A program made the position numbers and the translations under genes. Below are positions 19,453-27,673 of a stretch of 64,000 nt of DNA, piece by piece (position 1 is the first letter of the stretch; each line of letters opens with the position of its first letter). The notes beneath the pieces were generated by a model. The model was not told where the DNA came from, ran no database searches, and was given only the letters and a program-made list of their open reading frames with translations. Where the stretch lies: positions 186,001 through 250,000 of the forward strand of contig NZ_BPIG01000002.1 in NCBI RefSeq assembly GCF_026003995.1, in the 5' to 3' direction. This stretch comes from Tepidiforma sp. GTDB lineage: Bacteria > Chloroflexota > Dehalococcoidia > Tepidiformales > Tepidiformaceae.

Positions 19453-20224
19453 TTGCACGGCAAACATCTCATCAGCGTCGCCCTCCTCTGGGCCGGCCTC
19501 ACCGCCGTCGGCGAGCTCCTCGTCTTCGCCGACCTCTTCCCCACCGTCGGGTCGCACGAAGCCGAGGACTTCGACAGCATCTTCCGCTTCCTGCTCATCC
19601 TCGGCATTCCCGTCTTCACCTTCGTCATCGCCGTCGTGACCTACGCCGCCCTCACCTGGCGCATCCGCGGCGAGGCGCCCGACGGCGATGGCCCGCCCAT
19701 CCGCGGCCACGGCTGGATTCCCGCGCATCTGGCTCGCCATCACCGCCGGGCTCGCCATCTTCGTCATGATTCACCCCGGCCTCACCGGCCTCGCCAAGCT
19801 CCAGTCCAGCGCCACCGCCTACGGCTGGGGCAAAGAAGAGGCCGACCTCGAAATCAACGTCACCGCCTTCATGTGGCAGTGGACGTTCGACTACCCGGAC
19901 GGCACCCAGGTGACGATTTCGAAGGGCGGCGAAGTCGTCATCCCCGTCGACAAGTACGTGAAGTTCAACGTCAACTCCATCGACGTCGTCCACTCGCTCT
20001 GGATTCCCGCGTTCCGCATGAAGATCGACGCCGTCCCCGGCCGCACCACCTTCATGACCGTGCACCCCACCAAACTCGGCGACTACCGCGACGACCAGTC
20101 CTACCGCGTCCAGTGCGCCGAACTCTGCGGGCTCGACCACGGGAAGATGTGGCTCCCCGTCCGCGTCGTCACCGAATCCGAATTCGAGGCATGGCTCGCC
20201 AGCCTCAAGAGCCAGGGGAACTAG
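19453..20224 (+). CDS. coxB: Cytochrome c oxidase subunit II, frameshifted by one base
   Basis: CuA-bearing subunit that accepts electrons from cytochrome c. The CuA ligands are clear at the C-terminus: VVHSLWIP, then CAELCGLDHGKMW. The N-terminal half (GKHLISVALLWAGL, first membrane helix) is in one frame and the rest (RIWLAITAGLAIFVMIHPG) is in the next. The break falls at GGATTCCCGCG: removing one C from the CCC at 19720-19722 restores HGWIPRIWLAITAG in a single frame. An error in the sequence is more likely than a pseudogene, because subunits I, III and IV are intact. TTG 19453 is the preferred start, eight bases after GGAG. Confidence 0.88.
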
Positions 20225-20227
20225 CAC

Positions 20228-22084
20228 ATGTACGCAGTCAAATCCGTCGCAGGCGCCGCAGGCCTCGGCCTCATCGGCTTCTACCTCGGTCTCGGCATCG
20301 TCGCCGTCCTCCGCTGGCTGTTCGGCTACCCCGACGCCTGGGGCGGCGAAATCAACATCATCGGCGGCTGGGTGCTCGGCGTCTTCCTCTGGCTCATGGG
20401 CATCGGCATGTGGGGCATGTGGGGCCGCGAATGGTTCGGCCTCAAGACCTACCAGCGCAACCTCCCCGGCTGGCAGCGCTACTTCACCTTCAATACCGAC
20501 CATAAGGTCATCGGCATCCAGTACCTCGTCACCTTCATGGTCGTCTTCTTCCTCGCCGGCGCCCTCGCCATGCTCATGCGCGCCGAGCTCGCCCAGAGCG
20601 GCAACCAGTTCCTCTCCAACAGCCAGTACAACGGCACCATGGGCCTCCACGGCATCCTCATGGTCGCCGTCGCCGTCGCGGCCGTCATCGGCGGCATCGG
20701 CAACTACGCCGTCCCGCTCATGATCGGCGCCCAGGACATGGCCTTCCCCCGCCTCAACGCCCTCACCTTCTGGCTCGTCCCGCCCGTTGCCGTCGGCCTC
20801 CTCGCCACCCCCTTCCTCGGCGGCATCGAACACGGCTGGACGGCCTACCCGCCGCTCGCCGTCTTCACCAACAGCTCCCAGGTCCTCTTCTCCCTCTCCA
20901 TCATCACCTTCGGCCTCACCTCCATCCTCGGCGCGCTCAACTTCATCGTCACCATCATCTACATGCGCGCGCCGGGGCTCACGTGGGGCCGGCTCCCCAT
21001 CTTCGTCTGGTCCATGTTCGCCACGTCATGGATCGCCCTCCTCTACACGCAGGGCTTCGCCGCCGCCCTCCTCCTCATCCTCCTCGACCGGCTCGGCTTC
21101 TCCTTCTTCGAAGCCTCCACCGGCGGCGACCCGCTCCTCTACCAGCACGTCTTCTGGTTCTACTCCCACCCGGCCGTCTACATCATGGTCCTGCCCGGCT
21201 TCGGGCTCGCCCTCGAAATCATCGCCCACTTCTCCCGCAAGCCGCTCTTCGCCTACAAGTACGCCGTCGCCGCCTTCCTCGGCATCCTCGGCCTCAGCGG
21301 CGTCGTCTGGGCCCACCACATGTTCACCTCCGGCATGCCCAACTACCTCCACGGGCCCTTCCTCGTCGCCACTGAGCTCATCTCCATCCCCACCGGCCTC
21401 ATCTTCCTCTCCGCCCTCGGCACCATCTGGCTCGGCCGCCTCTGGCTCAAGCCGCCGATGCTCTTCGCCCTCGCCGTCATCTTCAACTTCGCCTGCGGCG
21501 GCGTGACCGGCATCTTCCTCGCCGACGTCCCCACCGACATCCACCTCCAGGACACCTACTTCGTCGTCGCCCACTTCCACTACACCATCGTCGGCGGCGA
21601 AATCTTCGCCCTCTTTGCGGCCATCTACTACTACTTCCCGAAGATGACCGGCCGCATGTACAGCGAACGGCTCGCCAAGCTCCACTTCTGGTGGATGTTC
21701 ATCGGCTTCAACGCCACCTTCTTCCTCATGCACCTCCCCGGCATCAAAGGCATGAACCGCCGCATCGCCGACTTCCAGTCCGAACTCGACCCCATCAACC
21801 TCGCCGTCAGCCTCGCCGGCTTCTTCCTCGGCGCCTCCTTCCTCGTCTTCATCTGGAACATGGTCTACAGCTGGGTCCGCGGCCCCGTCGCCGAGGCGAA
21901 CCCCTGGCAGGTGCGCACCCTCGAATGGCAGACCACCTCGCCGCCGCCGCACGAGAACTTCCCCGCCCCGCCCGTCGTCCGCGGCGGCCCCTACGACTAC
22001 GGCGTCCCCGGCTCCATCCACGCCACCTTCCCCTCCGCCCCCTCGGCCGGCTTCGCCGGCGCGCCCGCGGGCGGCGGCCAGTAA
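20228..22084 (+). CDS. ctaD: Cytochrome c oxidase subunit I, A2 type
   Basis: Catalytic heme-copper subunit, 618 residues. It has about 14 membrane helices, two of them in an N-terminal extension before FNTDHKVIGIQYL, and the binuclear-centre segment FWFYSHPAVYIMVLPGFG. It also has WAHHMFTSG for CuB and the HFHYTIVGG heme-ligand region. YSHP in place of GHPE is the signature of A2-type oxidases, which lack the K-helix-side glutamate of mitochondrial enzymes. The extension of two helices resembles subunit fusions in Thermus and Chloroflexi oxidases. ATG 20228 lies three bases after the coxB stop. Confidence 0.95.
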   Translation: MYAVKSVAGAAGLGLIGFYLGLGIVAVLRWLFGYPDAWGGEINIIGGWVLGVFLWLMGIGMWGMWGREWFGLKTYQRNLPGWQRYFTFNTDHKVIGIQYLVTFMVVFFLAGALAMLMRAELAQSGNQFLSNSQYNGTMGLHGILMVAVAVAAVIGGIGNYAVPLMIGAQDMAFPRLNALTFWLVPPVAVGLLATPFLGGIEHGWTAYPPLAVFTNSSQVLFSLSIITFGLTSILGALNFIVTIIYMRAPGLTWGRLPIFVWSMFATSWIALLYTQGFAAALLLILLDRLGFSFFEASTGGDPLLYQHVFWFYSHPAVYIMVLPGFGLALEIIAHFSRKPLFAYKYAVAAFLGILGLSGVVWAHHMFTSGMPNYLHGPFLVATELISIPTGLIFLSALGTIWLGRLWLKPPMLFALAVIFNFACGGVTGIFLADVPTDIHLQDTYFVVAHFHYTIVGGEIFALFAAIYYYFPKMTGRMYSERLAKLHFWWMFIGFNATFFLMHLPGIKGMNRRIADFQSELDPINLAVSLAGFFLGASFLVFIWNMVYSWVRGPVAEANPWQVRTLEWQTTSPPPHENFPAPPVVRGGPYDYGVPGSIHATFPSAPSAGFAGAPAGGGQ

Positions 22085-22096
22085 GGAGACCGCACC

Positions 22097-22300
22097 ATGC
22101 GCAAGCCCATGCAGACCGGCCTCATCGTTGCCGCAATCCTCGCCGTTCTCACCATCACCGAATACCTCTTCGCCACCCACGTCGAGGACGACCTCGTCCG
22201 CTTCCTCGGCATCACCGTCTCGGCGCTCGGGAAGGCCGTCCTCATCATCTACTACTTCATGCACATCTACCGCCTCTGGCGGCCCCAGGAGGCCCACTAA
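22097..22300 (+). CDS. ctaF: Cytochrome c oxidase subunit IV-like small membrane protein
   Basis: A 67-residue protein with two membrane helices (LIVAAILAVLTITEYLFA and LGITVSALGKAVLIIYYFMHI) separated by a charged HVEDD turn. This is the prokaryotic COX4 pattern, in which the YYFMH.. ending is conserved. It stabilises the oxidase rather than catalysing. AAGGAG precedes the start at good distance and its stop is immediately followed by the subunit III start. Confidence 0.82.
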   Translation: MRKPMQTGLIVAAILAVLTITEYLFATHVEDDLVRFLGITVSALGKAVLIIYYFMHIYRLWRPQEAH

Positions 22301-22870
22301 ATGGCGCTCGCGACCGCACACCAGGAAGCTGCCCACGCCCCCGCGCACAACCACCTCGCCATCAACCGCGCCGGGCTCTGGCTCTTCTTCTTCTCCGAGA
22401 CCATCCTCTTCGGCCTCCTCCTCAGCGCCCGCTTCTACCTCGAAGGCATCCACCGCGAAGAGCTCAACCAGGCGCTCGGCCTCCTCATCACCGTCATCCT
22501 CCTCCTCAGCTCCGTCACCGCCTACACCGCCGAGACGGCCATCGAGCACGACAACAAGAAGGTCGCCAGCTGGTACCTCTTCTTCACCATCGTGCTCGGC
22601 CTCATCTTCGCAGGCGGCGTCGCCTACGAATGGTCCATCGCCCACTTCCACCGCAACGAAGCCTTCGGCTCCATCTTCTTCACCATGACGGGCATCCACG
22701 CCACCCACGTCATCACCGGCGTGTTCATGCTCATCCTCGTCTGGGCCCAGGCCCTGCGCGGCCGCTACAGCTCGAAGAATCCCTGGGCCGTCAGCGCCGT
22801 CGTCATGTACTGGCACTTCGTCGACGTCGTCTGGGTCTTCTACTACCCGGCCCTCTACCTCACCAAATAA
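22301..22870 (+). CDS. ctaE: Cytochrome c oxidase subunit III
   Basis: Membrane subunit III, 189 residues, a short five-helix form. Diagnostic segments are GLWLFFFSETILFGLLLSARFY, a central GVAYEW helix, MTGIHATHVITG, and the final VVMYWHFVDVVWVFYYPALYL. The glutamate and histidine positions fit the family. It starts directly after the subunit IV stop. Confidence 0.94.
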   Translation: MALATAHQEAAHAPAHNHLAINRAGLWLFFFSETILFGLLLSARFYLEGIHREELNQALGLLITVILLLSSVTAYTAETAIEHDNKKVASWYLFFTIVLGLIFAGGVAYEWSIAHFHRNEAFGSIFFTMTGIHATHVITGVFMLILVWAQALRGRYSSKNPWAVSAVVMYWHFVDVVWVFYYPALYLTK

Positions 22871-22895
22871 CCCCCGCTCACCGGAGAAGCCGCCG

Positions 22896-23402
22896 ATGCG
22901 CCAGCTCGCTCGCCCCTGGGTGCGCCAGCTCCTCCTCTGGACGCTCGGCGGCTTCGTCGTCGGCTGGCTCGTCAGCCTCCTCTGGTGGTCCATGCTCGTC
23001 CCCAACACCCCGGACCCCGTCGAGGAGATCACCATCCCGCCAGGCGCCGCCGACCTCGTCGCCCGCGGCTTCCGGGTGCCCGGCGTCCCCTCCGTCATCC
23101 GCGCCGGCGAAAGCGGCACCGTCCGCATCATCAACAACGACACCGCCGAGCACTTCCTCGCCGGCAACCTCATCCGCCCGGGCACCATCGCCGATATCCG
23201 CCCCGGCCCGGCCGAGGGGCAGATCGCCTGCTCCTTCCACCCCGGCGGCGTCATCGGCTACCAGCTCGATGCCCGCCCGCCCATCACCGTCACCTTCATC
23301 CCCGCCGCCATCCTCGGCGTCCCGTTCGGCATCGCCTTCGGGGTCGCTGCCATCGTCGCCCGCCGGCTCGGCGACGAACCCGCCGAACCCTCCCCCGCCT
23401 GA
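22896..23402 (+). CDS. Membrane-anchored cupredoxin-like protein of the oxidase operon
   Basis: The chain is 168 residues. An N-terminal helix (LLLWTLGGFVVGWLVSLLWWSML) is followed by a beta-sandwich domain and then a second helix (AAILGVPFGIAFGVAAIVA). The soluble part has VRIINNDTAEHFLAG and, later, IACSFHPGG, placing His, Cys and His as in cupredoxin copper sites. The fourth ligand is not obvious. Its place after subunit III suggests an electron-transfer or copper-delivery role at the outer membrane face, which is inference. CCGGAGAAG precedes ATG 22896. Confidence 0.65.
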   Translation: MRQLARPWVRQLLLWTLGGFVVGWLVSLLWWSMLVPNTPDPVEEITIPPGAADLVARGFRVPGVPSVIRAGESGTVRIINNDTAEHFLAGNLIRPGTIADIRPGPAEGQIACSFHPGGVIGYQLDARPPITVTFIPAAILGVPFGIAFGVAAIVARRLGDEPAEPSPA

Positions 23403-23436
23403 GTCCTCGAACCGAATCCGCCCTCCGGAGAACATC

Positions 23437-23952
23437 GTGTCCGAACCGCCGCTCGCCGGCTCCCCTCCACGTTTCGAAGGGCGCCGTGTCGTGCTGGAAC
23501 CCCTCCATCCCGGGAAGCTCAGCGCTTCCGTCCGCGAGCTTTTCCTCGCCTGCAGCGAGCGCGTTCGTCGCGGAGCCGACCCCGATTCGGCCTGGGCTCA
23601 TTCCGCGTCCGCAGTGGCGGCAGGAGAGTGTCTCGCATGGACGATTTCCTGCGGAACCGGCGAACCAGTCGGCCTGGCGTGGCTCGCGCCGGGTCGGCAC
23701 CTCGGGGGCGTCGGCGGTCCGGTGGCCGCGGCACTCGGCATCGGCTGGCGGAACGGCCATCGGCCGCCCACCTCCTGTGTCACCGAGGTGATTCATCTCC
23801 TCGGTGGGTACGCATTCGATAGCTGCGCGGTGCATGCGCTGACCGTGAGGTTGCCGGAGACCGGCAAGGAGCCGGCAACCTCTGCCGCCCCCATCCTCCG
23901 CGGCGAGTGGCCAGCCCTCCGCGCCTCCCTCCAGGCCCGCCTCGCCGGCTGA
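23437..23952 (+). CDS. GNAT-like acetyltransferase-related protein
   Basis: A 171-residue frame from GTG 23437 with CCGGAG seven bases upstream. The beginning, RFEGRRVVLEPLHPGKLSASVRELF, is the usual first strand and helix of GNAT N-acetyltransferases. The middle keeps a GEPVGLAWLAPG strand. The acetyl-CoA pyrophosphate loop (Q/RxxGxG/A) is not evident; instead there is GIGWRNGHRPPTSCVTEVIHLLGGYAFDSCAVHALTVRL, which follows GNAT topology. It could be a degenerate or divergent member. Codon bias is somewhat less C-rich than in neighbours. Confidence 0.55.
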   Translation: MSEPPLAGSPPRFEGRRVVLEPLHPGKLSASVRELFLACSERVRRGADPDSAWAHSASAVAAGECLAWTISCGTGEPVGLAWLAPGRHLGGVGGPVAAALGIGWRNGHRPPTSCVTEVIHLLGGYAFDSCAVHALTVRLPETGKEPATSAAPILRGEWPALRASLQARLAG

Positions 23953-24013
23953 CGCCCCCGCGCGTCATCCCGCTCACATGGTCCGCGCAGCCGCCCCCGC
24001 CCGGCCGCGCAAG

Positions 24014-24048
24014 TGGCCCTATGGCCAGACCCCCGTTCGTCCTACACT
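24014..24048 (+). promoter_or_regulatory. pdxS promoter region with a TGG-N8-CCA palindrome
   Basis: TACACT (24043-24048) is the likely -10. The usual -35 place lacks a good hexamer but is occupied by TGGCCCTATGGCCA (24014-24027), which matches the palindrome found across the catabolic island. It may be an activator or repressor site, or coincidence. Confidence 0.45.
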
Positions 24049-24084
24049 CAGGACCACACACCTGTCGCACAGGAGCAGCGCACC

Positions 24085-24975
24085 ATGTCCCAGGCACAAA
24101 CCGGCACGTGGGCAGTCAAAGTCGGCCTCGCCCAGATGCTCAAGGGCGGCGTCATCATGGATGTCGTCACCCCCGAACAGGCGAAAATCGCCGAAGAAGC
24201 CGGCGCCTGCGCCGTCATGGCCCTCGAACGCGTCCCCGCCGACATCCGCCGCGACGGCGGCGTCGCCCGTATGAGCGACCCCGAAATCATCTACCGCATC
24301 ATGGAAGCCGTCACCATCCCCGTGATGGCCAAGGCCCGCATCGGCCACTTCGTCGAAGCCGAAGTCCTCCAGGCCATCGGCATCGACTACATCGACGAAT
24401 CCGAAGTCCTCACCCCCGCCGACGAATCCCACCACATCGACAAGCACCAGTTCAAAGTCCCCTTCGTCTGCGGCGCCCGCAACCTCGGCGAAGCCCTCCG
24501 CCGCATCGGCGAAGGCGCCGCCATGATCCGCACCAAGGGCGAGGCCGGCACCGGCGATATCGTCGAGGCCGTCCGCCACATGCGCGCCGTCCAGGACGAA
24601 ATCCGCCGGCTCACCACCCTCGCCGACGACGAGGTCTACACCGTCGCCAAGGAGCTCGGCGCCCCGCTCGAACTCGTCCAGCAGGTCAAGCGCGAAGGCC
24701 GCCTGCCCGTCGTCAACTTCGCCGCCGGCGGCGTGGCCACCCCCGCCGATGCCGCGCTCATGATGCGCCTCGGCGCCGATGGCGTCTTCGTCGGCTCCGG
24801 CATCTTCAAGTCCGAAAACCCGCCCGCCGTCGCGAAGGCCATCGTCGAAGCCACCACCCACTACCAGGATCCGGAGGTCATCGCCCGCGTCAGCCGCGGC
24901 CTCGGCAAGGCGATGCCCGGCATCTCCGTCAGCTCCCTCGGCGAAAAGGAGCTCCTCGCCACCCGCGGCTGGTAG
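24085..24975 (+). CDS. pdxS: Pyridoxal 5'-phosphate synthase lyase subunit PdxS
   Basis: Makes vitamin B6 (PLP) from ribose 5-phosphate, glyceraldehyde 3-phosphate and ammonia supplied by PdxT. The protein is 296 residues. It has the two catalytic lysines in [15 protein letters not shown] and [21 protein letters not shown] and the phosphate loop [21 protein letters not shown] 24085 ([22 protein letters not shown]) follows AGGAGC; an in-frame ATG at 24013 precedes the promoter. The glutaminase partner pdxT is not next to it, so it must be encoded elsewhere or ammonia used directly. Confidence 0.96.
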   Translation: MSQAQTGTWAVKVGLAQMLKGGVIMDVVTPEQAKIAEEAGACAVMALERVPADIRRDGGVARMSDPEIIYRIMEAVTIPVMAKARIGHFVEAEVLQAIGIDYIDESEVLTPADESHHIDKHQFKVPFVCGARNLGEALRRIGEGAAMIRTKGEAGTGDIVEAVRHMRAVQDEIRRLTTLADDEVYTVAKELGAPLELVQQVKREGRLPVVNFAAGGVATPADAALMMRLGADGVFVGSGIFKSENPPAVAKAIVEATTHYQDPEVIARVSRGLGKAMPGISVSSLGEKELLATRGW

Positions 24976-24989
24976 CCGGTCCGCGCGCC

Positions 24990-25508
24990 GTGTCCACCCG
25001 CGCCGAACGGTACGCCCACCGCATCGAGGCCCAGGCCGAGGCCCTCTTCCGGCGCATCGTGCTCGCCCCGCCGGGCTCGTGGCACCGCCGCGAGCCTGGC
25101 GGCTGGTCGCCGTCAGTCACCGTCGCCCACATCTGCGAATTCCTCCCCTACTGGTCGAGCCGCCTCGCCGTCCTCGCCTCGAACCCCGGCAGCAGCTGGG
25201 GCCGCCCCGAAGACGACCCCGACCGGCTCGCCGGCATCGAGCCCGGCGCCCTGCTCGAACCGCCCGCCGCCTGCGAACGCCTCCACCGCGTCGCCGCCGC
25301 CGCCAGCGCCGCCATCCGCGCCCTGCCCGAAGCGGCGCTTGACGTGCCGCTGCGCCACGTCTCCGGCGACCCCGCCCTCGGCACCCTCGAGGCGCTCATC
25401 GATCGCGCCCTCTGCAGCCACCTCGAAGCCCACCACGCCCAGCTCCGCCGCCTCCTCGCCCGGCCCCCTTCCCCCACCCCCGTCGCCCCGCCCCGGGTTG
25501 AAGGTTGA
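24990..25508 (+). CDS. DinB/YfiT-like metal-binding protein
   Basis: A 172-residue four-helix protein of the DinB_2 type; members are metal-dependent thiol transferases (for example with bacillithiol or mycothiol). Helix one has ERYAHRIEAQAEALFRRI, then SVTVAHICEFLPYW with a metal-type His, and the final helix has SHLEAHHAQLRRLLA with the other histidines. GTG 24990 is 15 bases after the pdxS stop. The last residues and the TGA stop (25506-25508) lie inside the first GGTTGAA unit of the downstream repeat, so the natural C-terminus may have been altered by it. Confidence 0.72.
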   Translation: MSTRAERYAHRIEAQAEALFRRIVLAPPGSWHRREPGGWSPSVTVAHICEFLPYWSSRLAVLASNPGSSWGRPEDDPDRLAGIEPGALLEPPAACERLHRVAAAASAAIRALPEAALDVPLRHVSGDPALGTLEALIDRALCSHLEAHHAQLRRLLARPPSPTPVAPPRVEG

Positions 25509-25886
25509 AGGTTGGAGGTTGACGAATCCGGCTACCACCGTACGCTCTCTCCCAACTCCCAACTCCCAACTCCCAACTCCCAACTCCCAACTTCGTCGTC
25601 GCGGGGCTCCGTCCCCGCGGAGGGCCGGGAGGCCCACCCGAACGCTCGCATTCACCGCCCTCCCGGTTCCCGGGTTCGAGGTTGAAGGTTGGAGGTTGGA
25701 GGTTGGAGGTTGACGAATCCGGGGGTCACCGCACACTCCCTCCCACCTCCCACCTCCCACCTCCCACCTCCCACCTCGCGCCTCCCGCCTCCCGCTTCCC
25801 GGTTCCCGCCTCCCGCCTCCCGCTTCCCGGTTCCCGGTTCCCGGTTCCCGCCTCCCGCTTCCCGGTTCCCGTCTCCCGCCTCCCCC
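25495..25886. repeat. Composite heptad-repeat element, cluster A (two copies)
   Basis: This fills the 450-base gap before the MFS gene. Copy 1 has four GGTTG units at exact 7-base spacing (25496-25521), a spacer starting CGAATCCGG, then six CCCAACT units (25551-25592). A palindromic module (25600-25619) comes next. Copy 2 has five GGTTG units (25680-25712), the same spacer start, then five CCCACCT units passing into CCCGCCT, CCCGCTT and CCCGGTT variants up to 25886. The arms are roughly complementary. No gene is seen within it. Confidence 0.88.
25600..25619. repeat. REP-like palindrome, copy 1
   Basis: CGCGGGG, a six-base loop CTCCGT, then CCCCGCG, followed by GAGGGCCGGGAGGCCCACCC. The same stretch recurs at 29484 and, inverted, at 29592. 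Confidence 0.85.
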
Positions 25887-25934
25887 TTGCCAAGGACACC
25901 CGAGCTTTCTATAGTCCGTTGCACGAAACAACGG
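25887..25934 (+). promoter_or_regulatory. MFS promoter with an inverted repeat at the start site
   Basis: TTGCCA (25887-25892), a 17-base spacer and TATAGT (25910-25915) make one of the best sigma-70-type promoters in the window. Directly after it CCGTTG-N7-CAACGG (25916-25934) is a perfect inverted repeat covering the expected transcription start near 25922, a classic repressor position. Confidence 0.7.
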
Positions 25935-25962
25935 ATCGGTGCGGCGGTCCCCGGAGGCACCC

Positions 25963-27522
25963 ATGCCCGCCCGAACCTCTGCTCCCTCGAAGTGGCTCAC
26001 CCTCCTCGCCGCCTGCGTCGGCCTCGCCATGCTGATGGTCGACACCTTCATCGTGAACGTCGCCTTCCCCGCCATCGGCCGCGACCTCGGCGCCTCCCTC
26101 AGCGCCGCCGAATGGACCGTCTCCGGCTACGTCCTCATGACCGGCGTCTTCCCCCTCGCCATGGGCCGCCTCGGCGACATGTTCGGGCGGGACCGGGTCT
26201 ACCTCGCGGGGCTGGCCGGGTTCGTGCTCACCTCAGGGCTCTGCGGCCTCGCGCCCGGCATCGAAGCCCTCATCCTCTTCCGCATCCTCCAGGGCATCGC
26301 CGCCGCCGTCATGATGCCGCTCACCCTCTCCATCGTGACCGCCGCCTTCCCGCCGGAGCAGCGCGGCCTCGCCATCGGCATCTGGGGCGGCGTCTCCGGG
26401 CTCGGCCTCATCGCCGGCCCCATCCTCGGCGGCCTCCTCGTCACCGGCGACGAATGGCGCTGGATCTTCCTCATCAACCTCCCCATCGGGCTCGCTGCTG
26501 TCCTCTTCGCCATCCTCTGGATTCCCCCGACGCGCGACCCCGCCGCGCCCCGCACCATCGACTGGGCCGGCCTCGCGGTGCTCTCCGGCGGCCTGCTCCT
26601 CATCCTCTTCGGCGTCAACCGCGGAAACGACCTCGGCTGGGCCTCGCCCGCCATCCTCGCCTGCTTCGCCGCCGGCGCGCTCCTCCTCGCCGCCTTCCCC
26701 GCCATCGAACGCCGCAGCCGCGCGCCGCTCGTCGACCTCGCGCTTTTCCGCAGCGGCCCCTTCGTGATGGCCTCGCTCAGCGCGTTCCTCTTCTCTGCGG
26801 CGGTCTTCGGCTCGCAGCCCTACGCCAGCCTGTTCATGCAGAACTACCTCGGCCTCACGCCGCTGCAGGGCGGCCTCGCGTTCCTCCCCGCTACCGGCCT
26901 CGTCGCCGCCCTCATGCCCGTCTCCGGCATCCTCGGCCAGCGGCTCGGCCACCGCATCCGGCTCATCATCATCGCCGGCTCCCTGTCCGTGGGCCTCTCC
27001 TTCGTCCACCTCCTCCAGCTCGATACCTCCAGCCGCTACCTCGATGGCCTGCTGCCGGCCTTCATCCTGCGCGGCCTCGGCATCGGGCTCGTCATCTCCG
27101 CCACCTCCTACGCCGTCGTCAGCTCATTGCCCGTCGCGAAATCCGGCCTCGCTTCCGGCGCGCTGACGATGGCCCGGAACATCGGCACCTCCGCCGGCGT
27201 CGCCGTCTTCGGCGCCGTCTATCTCCGCAGCATCGAAACCATCCTCCCGCCGCGCCTCGCGGATGCCGGCATCGAACCCCCGCTCGCCTCCGCGCTCACC
27301 GGCAGCGCCACCCGGTTCGTCCCCGCCCCGGCCGAACCGGCAGCGGCCGTGACCGCCGGCGGCATCGTCGATGCCTACGTCGTCCTCGCCGCCGTGGGCA
27401 TCGGCATCTCCGCGCTCGCCATCGCCGCGGCCGCCCTCATCCGCCCCCGGCCCGCTGCCGCGCCGCTCCCGGCTGCCGGCGCCGCTCCCATTCGCCCTGC
27501 CTCCCCCGGCCTCGGCAGCTGA
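25963..27522 (+). CDS. MFS transporter, DHA2 (EmrB/QacA) type
   Basis: Proton-driven exporter of the 14-helix drug-resistance branch, 519 residues. Visible motifs are MVDTFIVNVAFPAIGRDLG in helix 1, motif A GRLGDMFGRDRVY, RILQGIAAAVMMPLTLSIV, and motif C GLGLIAGPILGGLLV. ATG 25963 (MPARTSAPSKW) follows CCGGAGG. No TetR or MarR gene is adjacent, so a regulator for the inverted repeat before it must be elsewhere. The substrate cannot be told. The last residues are Ala/Pro-rich and the gene ends just before another heptad tract. Confidence 0.92.
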   Translation: MPARTSAPSKWLTLLAACVGLAMLMVDTFIVNVAFPAIGRDLGASLSAAEWTVSGYVLMTGVFPLAMGRLGDMFGRDRVYLAGLAGFVLTSGLCGLAPGIEALILFRILQGIAAAVMMPLTLSIVTAAFPPEQRGLAIGIWGGVSGLGLIAGPILGGLLVTGDEWRWIFLINLPIGLAAVLFAILWIPPTRDPAAPRTIDWAGLAVLSGGLLLILFGVNRGNDLGWASPAILACFAAGALLLAAFPAIERRSRAPLVDLALFRSGPFVMASLSAFLFSAAVFGSQPYASLFMQNYLGLTPLQGGLAFLPATGLVAALMPVSGILGQRLGHRIRLIIIAGSLSVGLSFVHLLQLDTSSRYLDGLLPAFILRGLGIGLVISATSYAVVSSLPVAKSGLASGALTMARNIGTSAGVAVFGAVYLRSIETILPPRLADAGIEPPLASALTGSATRFVPAPAEPAAAVTAGGIVDAYVVLAAVGIGISALAIAAAALIRPRPAAAPLPAAGAAPIRPASPGLGS

Positions 27523-27530
27523 GCCCGGGC

Positions 27531-27610
27531 CGCCTCCCGTCTCCCGCCTCCCGTCTCCCGCCTCCCGGTTCCCGCCTCCCGCTTCCCGCCTCCCGCTTCC
27601 CGCCTCCCGG
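27531..27610. repeat. Heptad tract, cluster B (C-arm only)
   Basis: About eleven 7-base units of the types CCCGTCT, CCCGCCT, CCCGGTT and CCCGCTT in direct succession, without a GGTTG arm. It occupies most of the gap between the MFS gene and the next gene, just upstream of the latter's promoter. Confidence 0.8.
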
Positions 27611-27638
27611 AACCCCCGCCGCGCCGCCCGGCGTTCTC

Positions 27639-27644
27639 TATCAT
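27639..27644 (+). promoter_or_regulatory. -10 box of the secreted-protein gene
   Basis: TATCAT (27639-27644), thirty bases before GTG 27674, with GCGGAGG as ribosome site in between. No convincing -35 is present. Confidence 0.4.
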
Positions 27645-27673
27645 GAGTCCGAACCTCGCGGCGGAGGTCCACC

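Noticed and set aside
19374-19769. An ATG start at 19374 as the true N-terminus of coxB
   Set aside because: It is in a third frame and would need a second frameshift; the TTG at 19453 has a ribosome site and gives a normal N-terminus.
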